Source: Seriola aureovittata
Lineage: Eukaryota > Chordata > Actinopteri > Carangiformes > Carangidae
Length of the DNA stretch: 64,000 bases
Assembly (NCBI RefSeq): GCF_021018895.1
Contig: NC_079371.1
Location: forward strand, 14,259,501 to 14,323,500
Reading direction: 5' to 3'
This document shows positions 51,739 through 61,127 of this stretch, piece after piece. A model generated the notes under the pieces. It was not told the origin of the DNA. It was given only the letters and a program-made list of their open reading frames with translations, and made no database searches. The translations under genes were made by a program, and so were the position numbers. Each line of letters opens with the position of its first letter. Position 1 is the first letter of the stretch.

Positions 51739-54700
51739 CTGAAAACACACAACAATGACAAAATGGTATCCTTGATAATCAGTGTGAGCCTGTATAGAGG
51801 TAGTTGTTTGTGTTGAGGCTGCTCTAATCAATATTTTTATATTAACAATGGATCAAATGTAATGTGAGAGGGGCTGTTCACCGAGACAAACCCACTTAGA
51901 ATTATCAACTATCTCTGCAGCTCCCCTTAGGTCTACAGAGCGTTTCAGCATCTTTCAGCTTAGTGTGTTGGTTTCATGGTCCCCAACTTCACTGTTTTGA
52001 TTCACATTCACCACCCTCACCAACCCTGTTTCCACCAGCAGGCTGATAAACCCACCTGCTCAGCACCAAACGGCAGACAGACAAAATCAGTGACCAGCTG
52101 GTGAACATAATGGTACATTTAGCAGCTAAAGAGCCAAACGTTTCCCTCAAGAATTGTTGGAGATAAAAAAAACAGCTAAAAAGAGACTGGATGTTGGTTT
52201 ACATTCATTGAGTGGCCAAAAACATGACTCCAAATCAATGCTAATATTGCTCTGCTTACATCAGTTGAATGTAAATAGGTAACCAGTTGGTAACACACTC
52301 ACTGTAAGTCTTTTGAGATGATAACATGTCAATGTTGTGTTTACAACATGTTCTGCTAAAGTGGCAGAAAATAATAACCATATTACTGCTTTAAATAGTA
52401 ACTTAACACCCCCTAAAATATATTGTTTTTGTTGATCTCCAGTGTTTTAACTTCTCAACTTGCTGCGGTGATGTCCAGGACATTGTGACATCAATGTTGG
52501 GCGGGGTTACAGGTTCAAGAAAGCAGAGGTGAAAAAGGTTTGACACTTTGAACCACAGATGACAGTAAATAACTATTTTCAAACCCGTTGTTAAATTACT
52601 TTTAAAAACCAATTTCAGAACTAGTAGAACGGTTTAAATCTTGCCCAACATGAGTAATGAAGATGAGATGACTGGTCACCTTACCATCCTGCTCTTAGCA
52701 ATACACACTGGGACATAGCTGGATGTCAAACTCACCATAGAGGGTCATAATAATTACCATAATTACAGTAATTATCTCTAAGAAAAGAAGAAAAAGTCCC
52801 TTCATCTGGTAGAAAAAAGAGCTTGTTTTTTGGTTATGAAGGAGTTCATTTGAAACAACAGCCAAACCATGTAAAATGCTAACAGTGAATAAACTAATAG
52901 AGGCTGCAAAGCTCCATCAACACAATTTTTCTGTGGTAATACTGAACTAGTTTTTATATCACTTACTCAGATTATTTCTGTTTCATTGCATGTCCATTAA
53001 TTGTATTGTCAAAGTATAGCAATTTTGTCCTCATATATCTGTGAAAGGGGACACTTGGGAGACTAAATGTTTTTTTTTCCCAATAAGAAACCCCATCCCC
53101 TTCAAAAACATCAATAAAGATCACATAACATCATTGTATATATAATAAACGTTTTGTCACCTTTGGCTTTTCCCTGCATCCCGGTACGACATTGGAGGAT
53201 GTCATCAATGGTGTCATAGTGGCAAACGTAAGGCAGTGAAGGAAAAGTCCGACTGACCATCCTCCTTTTAGTGCATTCCTGGTGTGAACAGAGAGAGAGA
53301 CTCAAAGGTAAGGAATAAGAGAAAAGGTGAAAGACGGATGCAGGATGGTGGAGAAAAAAAAACAAAAGAGAGAAGAGAGAGTAGATGCAATCCAAAACAG
53401 ATTGAAGGAGGGAGAATATGTTGGACAGAGGTATAAAGAGGGGAAGAGAATGGCAGACAGAGACATGACAGTGTAAAGAAAAAGACAGAAAAGACATGGA
53501 AAACAGAAGCCAAGACGACAAGTAGAGACAGTAAAAGTAAGGGAAGGATTCCTTTTCGTCACAAAAAAAAAAAAAACATTGAGAGACTTCAGCTCATTCA
53601 AAACCCTGCAGCTCAGCTATTAACCAGAACCAAGAGGAGAGAGCCCATTAGTCCAGTTTTAGCTGCCCTGCACTGGCCTCTGTTACATTTAGAATTGATT
53701 TTATTCTTATCCTTATATACAAAGGCCTTCATGGGCGAGGACCAAACTACTTTGCAATCTCCCTGATAACTATATACCTCCAAGTACACTGCGATCATCT
53801 ACTGCTGGTTTATTGAAGGTTCCCAGCAACAGCCACAGAGAAATCGGGCAACCGGTCTTTGTCAAATACGACCTAAAGCTATGGAACACACTATATGTAG
53901 ATATCAGAGCAGCCTGTCCGCTAAGTATTTTTTAAAGGAAAGCTAAAAACGTATCTCTCCACTTCAGACCTCACCACGACCCCCCACAGCACCACAGAAG
54001 AGGGCAGTTATTTCTGGGGCACCTTCACATTGTGCCCAGCGTAGATAAAACCCACAGTGAGATTGCACCGGTAAGGAAAATGTTCTGGGGCAGCAGAAAG
54101 AGGCTGACCCCAGTGTAATCAAAAGCTGTGGTGCATTTGTGTCCGTTGGGAAAAGAGGTTCTGTAGCACCGTTTTCCTCCGAGCTGAGGTGCCATTTAAT
54201 AGAAGAGTGTACAAAGAAAAGTTTTTCTTAGAAAATAATTTCGTCCTAAAGAAAAAGTTTTAATTGATTTTATGCATTCTGTGTAACCTCTTTTTTAACT
54301 TTATTTATTTCTATTTTTTATTTCTGTTATTATTTTATTATTTTTCCATCTCATTTTCCATTAATGTTTTTGACATGTCTTTATGTTCATTTTATGTCTT
54401 CTCATGTGAAATACTTGTTGCATGTCTTTGTTGTAAAGCATTTGCAGCTGCATTTCTTTTTATCTTTCTTCTTATTATTATTATCATTATTTCAATGACC
54501 ACTTACATAGCCATAATGTCCCCTCTTAGAGCAGTTGTAACAATGAGCGAGGCATCTCTTATGTTTGAACCTGCGGACGGTCCGTGGCCTGAGTGGAACC
54601 TCTAACCGAATCTGGAAAAAAAAAAAACGAACACATTTGAACATGGACAAAGGACACTAGTCACCATGGAAATATGTTTTAAGGATTTCATTTTCTAGTT

Positions 54701-57700
54701 TTAGGCAAAAACACTAAAAACTCATATTAATAGTGTTTCTACAGTTTGTCAGAAAGACCTTTTATTGTTTAGAAGCTTGATTATTAAAAGGGGGTGAGAT
54801 AAGAAAGTGCAGTAAAGTCAAATCTTGAACTCACCGTCAAGTGGTATTGTCTCCATGTATCAGGACAGGCCTGAGAAAAACCCAGGAAAAAGCAGAGTTT
54901 AACTGCTCTGAGTTGGGAGGAACTGTTTGCTGAGATCAAACAACACTTTATAAATGGGACCCACACAAGCCTGAGGCTAAAAAAAATTGTCAACACACAA
55001 CTGACAAATGCTTTCAAAGTTTCCTTCAACACAGCAACACAAACACTCAAAGGGGCCAGACCTGGGGATTAACAGACAGACTCACATCAGAGAGGTGTCC
55101 TGTCATCCCACAACGTTGGCAGTGTTGGTTCCATACTGGGGGCTTTTCACACAGCCTGAGGCCATGTGCAGGCAGCCCACAGCTGGGGCAGGGGCGGCTT
55201 GGACATATCTTCTGGATGTGCCCCTTGACCCCACAAAGGACGCAGGTGGGACATTTCTGCAGACACAGAGACAAAAAAAAGTTTTTTACAAGGGTTTTAA
55301 GATGGATGTTATGATATTCAATTGTCAATCAACCTCTACAGGGGACTATGGGATTACAACACTGAAGTCTTTACACATCTTGTGACAGCCTCTAAAGAAA
55401 GACTGAGGAAGAAGGCAAGAGGTGAAGTGCAGTTTTACTGACTGTATCACATCAGCAAGGTTCTCCAGCAACAGCCGCCATTGCACACCACAATTACACA
55501 CAGCTGGATATTTACAGTGCCAATACTACTAAGGGTATCACACATATCTGTAAACCTCACAAATATAATCAGTGATTAATTTTAGCACTGCTGTGGATAA
55601 AATCAAAAGATCAGTGACGGGGAAATAAAGGCTCAAATGACTAAAACTTACAGGTTACTGTGTAGATTTAGATTTAGAAAATAATATGATAATCACCATA
55701 ACACATCTACACAATGTTTTACTGCAGCATTAATCCTGAAGTCTCAGCAGCTGAGTCGATATGTCAAGCCAACAACTGCCAAACTCCTGCAATGGTTATT
55801 TGATATGCTCACTACCTACTTACTGACAGTGTAAAAGTATATTTTCTGTATGTAAGAGAAAAGGGTATGTGTTCCTTTACCTTATGGTAGTAGCAGCTTT
55901 TGGCAAGGTGTCCCGTCCTGTTGCAGATTTGACAGATCAGAGAACGACCAGGCCCAAAATAGCGGCTGGACAGAGACTGATCAGCGCCACCCTAGATTAT
56001 ATGAGAAGACAAAGAAATGAGGGTCAGTATATTAAAAAAATCCAATTATGTAAACTAATTCTACAGAGTTTAAACTGGAATATTAGATTAAAGCCAACCA
56101 TAAATACAAAAGCAATTTTCTTTCTGTCTCTTACCACAGTTCTCTAAATCCATACTGTAAATTTTATTACTCACTGCTTAACTTCTACAATAAATGTCCT
56201 GCAATGTAAATAGTTGTTTTTGTTTCAATATTGTAGTAAAAGGCGTAGGCATGTATTTGTAAAATGTGTTTTTGTATTCATACATATACATAAACACACA
56301 TACATATGATGAAATTTGAAATTTGAAAATCTAAATAAAGAGTAGGAAAAAAATACTGAGTGCTAGTCAAGGTGGCAGAGGTCTGTATAATGATAATAGA
56401 CACATTTCCCTGAATAAATGAGTTCTGCTGTTGTATTCCTTAAAGCTGATTAGATACCAAAACTTACCTTGTCTTTTTCTGATACAGCCCAAGTATCTTT
56501 AACTGACTTAAAATTTGGATCTGTGATGGGGAGATTGACAATGGAGAACATTAACTTATGCAGATACAAATGTCTATAATGCCATAAGCCATAATTGACT
56601 GGTTTTCCCACAGGATACTTCTTGAACTACAACACACTTTTCCAAAAACAGACCTCACAAAAAAGGACAGATTGGGAGTTTTACCGAGCCTAATAAATGT
56701 AGTGTTTCCCAGGTCTTCTGTCTTGTAAAAGCTGAATCTCTCAGGGCTTAAAAACTTGATGAAAACCACCCTCCTAAAGTAACTATCACTTATGTGCGAG
56801 GAGAACCCTAAAATCTCTCTGCTCCAGTGGAGCTGCTGGCTGGCAAAACATGATGAAGTGTCTGTGCAGGGCAGCTCCCTGGTATAAATATGAGTATCTT
56901 CATGAGGCAGAGCATTTCTGAAAAACAGAGCGCATGCAGAGCAAACTGTCTCTGTACATGTTTAAAAATAAATTGCACCCCCACAGATTTAAATAAATCT
57001 CTGTTATTCAACACACAGGATAACTGTTTAAGCTTATAACTCTGCTACACTATCTATGAAATATTACTGCCCATGGAGTTATCCATTATGCTGAAAAGGA
57101 AGTCTGTTTTTTTCTCGATAGAAAAATTGATTATAATAGTTGTTCAGATACTTTGATAAAAACTTTACTTCGACCAAAAGTCCCTAAGTGGCAACAGCAG
57201 TGTGGCCTGTTTTGTTTGTAAGCATATTAATCATAGTATGTACCTAATCACCTTATATCTTTGCTAAGAGGAAATATGGGTGTTCATAGGTTTACTGCAG
57301 CAGTAACATAATTTCAGAGAACAAGGGTTCTCAAATCCCAAATTCGGGGGCAAAGCCACACAATTGTAGCCTATACACTGTAACTCTAACATACACTGTC
57401 TGAGCCAGATTACAAGTTAGAGACAGGTTTTTGTACCTGATTCTTGTATAATTGTTTTTCTTATCATTGCATGGCAAAAGATAATCCTTCAGCCCATGTA
57501 GCTGGGCACTTTTGGACACATCTCCTTGAACTTCACTCAGTTTCACTTGTTTTTCCTTCAGAAGCCCAAAATGCAAATTCAACCACCAAAACTATTTCGT
57601 GGCTCTAACCGTAGGAATATTCAAAAGCAACACAATATCAACCTTCATCTCCAGAGTCATCCTCAGAGCTGCTCCAGTGGCCAAGGTTGAGCTGGATGCT

Positions 57701-58432
57701 TGAGTCTCCCACCTGCTCCTCTCCTCCCAGGATCATCCACTCCTCGACGGGCTGCTCACTATCATCATCCTCCTCCTCCTCCTCCTCCTCCTCCTCCTCC
57801 TCCTCCTGTAAGGCAGTACTGGAAGCTGGACTGGGGCAGCTGCTCTCCACCGGAGCCCGTCCAGAGGTGAATGCCAAGAGAAGTGGAGGAGATCCTTCCC
57901 TGCTGAGCCATTTACAGCTGCTCTGATGTTTCCGGTCACTTAACTCGATCACTCCTTCACCATCTGAACTATCGGTGTCCACAATAAAGACTGCCTCCTC
58001 GCTGTCATCATCCCCTTCCTTTACCTTAGTGTATTTCATAGTACAACCTGACACAAACGGCGGCTGAACAGCGCCACACAACGACGGCTCGATGCACTGC
58101 TACCAAATAGCAGTTCTCAATTGTTACAACTAACTCAGAAAATAGTCAGAAATAAAGCCTCCCGTTTCTTTTTTAATTCTATAATTTGGATGTTAACACA
58201 CAAAATGTCCTCACACGTGGGTTAACGTTAGGCTAACCAGCTCTATGCTAACAGTATCAGTTCCGTAGTAGCAGAAGATTTTAATGTAGCTGAATTAGCA
58301 AAGACAACTAAGTAAAAAACAAGTATATAACGGCCTTTTTCGGAAGCTTACCGTTTTTAGTTCACAATATCTCGGTAAAACCCCATTACTAATTGTCTCC
58401 CTCCATACTACTGAAGGGATTGTTGCTTCCAT
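51242..58432 (-). CDS. zcchc7: Zinc finger CCHC domain-containing protein 7 (TRAMP-complex RNA-binding subunit), 9 exons, 530 aa
   Basis: Counterpart of yeast Air1/Air2, the zinc-knuckle subunit of the TRAMP complex (with a poly(A) polymerase and the Mtr4 helicase), which feeds aberrant nuclear RNAs to the exosome. Exons: 58432-58352 (tentative), 58063-57643, 56520-56468, 55991-55881, 55256-55086, 54870-54835, 54611-54507, 53278-53161, 51738-51242. All junctions are GT-AG with matching phases. Five CCHC-type knuckles: CQICNRTGHLAKSC, CVLCGVKGHIQKIC, CPSCGLPAHGLRLC, CQRCGMTGHLSDAC, CYNCSKRGHYGYEC. WRQYHLT after the fourth is the conserved Air/ZCCHC7 motif. The N-terminus is acidic with 12 consecutive Glu. 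The C-terminus is Lys/Arg-rich, fitting nucleolar localisation. Human ZCCHC7 is 543 aa. If exon 1 is non-coding, translation would start at MKYTKVKEGDDD in exon 2. Confidence 0.93.
53570..54470 (+). mobile_element. Truncated LINE 3' end (L2-type), decayed
   Basis: Within a zcchc7 intron. The plus strand decodes, with frameshifts and stops, to the C-terminal tail of a fish non-LTR retrotransposon ORF2: LIQN-like start, LHWPL-like block, FRIDFILILIYKGLHGRGPNY, and a KLWN-type motif (AAGCTATGGAACAC) followed by KGKLKTYLS. An AT-rich 3' part containing 'gttgtaaagca' near 54433 fits the LINE 3' UTR. 5'-truncated, as usual for LINE copies. Confidence 0.7.
55086..55256 (-). CDS. zcchc7: zcchc7 exon with knuckles 2, 3 and most of 4
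   Basis: 57 codons in phase 0. Contains CVLCGVKGHIQKIC and CPSCGLPAHGLRLC, then CQRCGMTGHLSD, whose last Cys comes from the next 36-bp exon (ACPDTWRQYHLT). All knuckle ligands are present. Confidence 0.95.
57643..58063 (-). CDS. zcchc7: zcchc7 acidic N-terminal exon with poly-Glu tract
   Basis: Encodes an acidic segment with IELSDR, a run of 12 Glu followed by DDD, and EEWMILGGEE, which parallels VESWMLLGCE in human ZCCHC7. The Glu run comes from a (TCC)n trinucleotide run on the plus strand at about 57768-57806, so its length may vary. Donor GATGAAG|gttgat. Confidence 0.9.
58352..58432 (-). CDS. zcchc7: Candidate first coding exon of zcchc7
   Basis: ATG with A at -3 and G at +4, then 27 open codons ending CTAAAAACG|gtaagc. 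Joined to an acceptor at 58064-58065 (gctgttcag|CCGCCG) it stays in frame with MKYTKVKEG. The total of 530 aa then approaches the human length. The residues do not obviously match the human N-terminus and the acceptor has a weak pyrimidine tract, so coding status is tentative. Confidence 0.5.
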
Positions 58433-59469
58433 GCTTGTGTACCCGGCGTTTCCGGGAAAATGTTGGACAACCAAAACTAAACCCAGAGTTAAAAAAAAAA
58501 AAACACGGAGTTTGGCTGCAAGTGCCGTTCCCTGTGTGTAAATAGAGTAATATAGCCGTCATGAAGTGATGTTTAAGGATTGAGTTTTAATAACAGAAAC
58601 ATTATAAGCAGTGGATTTCAAAAAATATACCCATAGCAACGACTTTAAATTACTCTACAAAGGAATTTGGGGAGCTGGTACAGCACCATTTATAAAAGGT
58701 GTATGTGTTGTAGTTAATTTTTGATTGCTTTATTAATATTTATTAAATCATTTACTCTTACTTCATAGATCAGTTAAAAGTCATTAATAGGAGCAATTTT
58801 TGGGTTGCTCCTGCAGGACACTTTGCTTATTGGAAGAGTTTGACAAGCTGTTGATCTGCATGTAAAATTTAAAATAATACAAATGTAAAAAGAACCGTAG
58901 TTAATGTTAAGTGTTGATGGTAAGAGCTTTAAAATGCACAGTAGGTGATTAAGAAAACAGCCATGGTTGTCAGATGAAAACTGCTGAGACTCAATGATTA
59001 TTTTTTTCCACCGTGCCTTTGGATCATTTACAGATAGATCACATAGCCTAAGACTCTTTGAATGTCTAAATGAAGCTCTTTTAAGTGATTATTGTTACAA
59101 CCTCATTTGTTACGACTATGCTGAAAAAAGCAAGGACATTATAACATTTTCTGTATTGATGGTACAGTAGCAAAGGGAGAAATTTCTAAAAAAGGAAAGT
59201 CAAAGGACAAAGTTTTAATAATTGGATTTTTATTTTAGATGTCCTCTGTTAAGTCTTTGTCTTTCTTCTTTTTCTCCTCTAAGGCTGACAGATGTCTGTC
59301 GAGGTAACAGAGAAGAAATGAAAGTAAATTAAATTTGCTTTATTAGACAGAGTTTGTCTCCGTTGTAATACTGATAGAAATATGAAATCAATATGTAAAG
59401 AAGGGACAGTTATGGGAATGGCGCACTGACCAGTTATACATCCACTGGACCTGCCAGCAAATGTAAATA

Positions 59470-59541
59470 GACTCTGTGATGCAATGGTGGTGAGTCTGAC
59501 TCCAAATCAGAAGGTTGTGTGTTTAAATCACATCAGGGTCA
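59470..59541 (+). pseudogene. tRNA-Trp pseudogene, full length, CpG-decayed
   Basis: 72 nt collinear with the intact tRNA-Trp at 60163. The differences cluster as C-to-T or G-to-A changes at former CpG sites (gcgcaacgg to atgcaatgg, gcgtg to gtgtg, cacgt to cacat), the mark of methylation decay. Anticodon CCA is kept, but the D-stem and box A are damaged. Confidence 0.85.
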
Positions 59542-59803
59542 CTATATGTGCTTTAAGCTGGACAGCAAACTCCAGTCTTTCAACTATTGCCCTTCTTACT
59601 GTTCTAAACAACTGTACATGTAGTATAAGACTTATGATACAATGGTTATATATACAGTACTGAATCTGAGAAATTAAATTTAACTATTTAGTTCTCAAGA
59701 GCCTGACAATGTGTAGCGATAACACTAGATTTAGAATACCGGTACATTTTTGGTAAATGTTTGCTCTGAGCTGATTCTTGGACGTACTATGATTGTGTAT
59801 CCA

Positions 59804-59870
59804 GACTCTCTGGCACAACGGTAGCGCGTCTGACTCTAGAGCTACCGGTTGCATATTTCCACTAGTGTCA
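59804..59870 (+). pseudogene. tRNA-Trp pseudogene with CTA anticodon position, damaged 3' half
   Basis: The 5' half matches the intact gene almost exactly (ctggcacaacggtagcgcgtctgact). The anticodon triplet then reads CTA instead of CCA, and the anticodon stem, variable loop and T-arm diverge (gagctaccggttgcatatttcc). No proper cloverleaf forms. Confidence 0.8.
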
Positions 59871-60162
59871 ACAAATGGAAACTTCTCTTATCAAGACAGC
59901 AAACTTGCGATTTTTAATTATTGGCTTTCTTACTGTTCTAAACGACTGTACATGTAGTCGACTTAGGATGCAATGATTATTGTAGATACAACGGACACAC
60001 TGCATAACTTTGAAAATCTCGGAATTGCTTTGCTGCTCAGACGAGTAGCATTTTACATTGGTGTTAGAAAAACCACACAAATGATTTAATACGATACATA
60101 AAGATTTTTTGATCAATGTTCGCTATGAGGTCATTATTGGACATATGAGACATATCTCATCA

Positions 60163-60234
60163 GACTCTGTGGCGCAACGGTAGCGCGTCTGACTCCAGAT
60201 CAGAAGGTTGCGTGTTCAAATCACGTCAGGGTCA
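60163..60234 (+). tRNA. tRNA-Trp (CCA)
   Basis: Complete 72-nt cloverleaf. Acceptor stem GACTCTG/CAGGGTC has one G-U pair. D-arm GGCGCAACGGTAGCGC holds box A, the anticodon loop is CTCCAGA, box B is GGTTGCGTGTTCAAATC, and the discriminator base is A. No intron, no encoded CCA, as expected for a eukaryotic nuclear gene. No TTTT run occurs within about 60 nt downstream, which is weak for Pol III termination, so activity is probable but not certain. Confidence 0.9.
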
Positions 60235-61127
60235 ATTATTGCGTTTGGTCATGAGCTGCATACCCAGTATGTTTCAGCCATAATATTGTGCATTTAATAT
60301 CCACAAAGCCTAGTTATTGGATAATATAAGTAGAATACGTCCTATTTCCATATTTTCATATACACATTTCTCTAGAGGGTGCTATTTAGTTCAGGTTCAA
60401 AACTGGATTTGCAATAGTGTTAAGGTGTGAGCTGATTCATGGACCTGTTAAAGGAACTTTATGAGTACAAAACCATATTTTTTAAGTCAAAAAGTTGTCA
60501 CTCTGTTGTTTCAGTAAAGACTCAGTGTGCCCTGCATCAAGTGTCTTCCTAAAACATGGGTGTATGTTTCTATTCAGTAATAATGCAGTTATAAATGTTA
60601 GTAAACTATTAATAAGTACTTAGGGTTTTGCCCTTTCTGAGTCATCACGTCTGCAGTTGTAAATGTTAGTATGGCATTACTGAAGGGCTAATGGTTTCTC
60701 AATTTCTGTTGAAAATATAATAATAATATTAAATCATTAATAAAGGGATCTTACATGGCGGGTTTTTTATGGGCTTATCCCAGCATTTTTTAAACATTCT
60801 GAAATCACAATATCACAGGCTTCCTAACCACTAAAAGCAAAAGGAGAACTGGTTGCGTGCACCAGTGCCATGAGTGTCCAATCAAACCAGGCTCGTGCAG
60901 CTGTCCACTGCTCAGGTGCTGAGAGCGGCAGTGAGGCTGTCCGCCCTGTCACTCAGCATCACAGACTCACGGGACAGAATCTGAGCAGTGCTCTCTGTGT
61001 CAAATCCTCTTCTTCTCGGTTTTACGTTTGAATGAAAATGTTTCTTCCTCCAAAACAACTACACTCGGTAGAAACCAACGACTAAAGTTCAGGAGGACTG
61101 CAGACTTTTTAGAGACGTAAATGTGTG

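Larger units (their letters stand above)
59470..60240. repeat. Tandem array of tRNA-Trp-containing units (about 334 and 359 bp spacing)
   Basis: The three tRNA-Trp copies share flanks. 'ttcttactgttctaaacaactgtacatgtagt' follows copy 1 and recurs after copy 2. 'gctgattcttggac' and 'ggtcattattggac' precede copies 2 and 3, and 'gctgattcatggacc' recurs at about 60427 without a tRNA. This shows local segmental duplication rather than three separate retropositions. Confidence 0.8.
58433..61127. other. Interval between zcchc7 and the pax gene, containing tRNA-Trp copies
   Basis: Divergent intergenic region of 2.7 kb. It holds three tRNA-Trp-derived copies in a repeated array (59470-60234) and a CCAAT box (gtccaatca, about 60877-60885) about 250 bp before the pax start codon. 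No further gene was seen. Promoters of both flanking genes must lie here. Confidence 0.6.

Noticed and set aside
59804..59870. Amber suppressor tRNA
   Set aside because: The CTA triplet is at the anticodon position, but the anticodon stem, variable loop and T-arm do not pair. Treated as a pseudogene.
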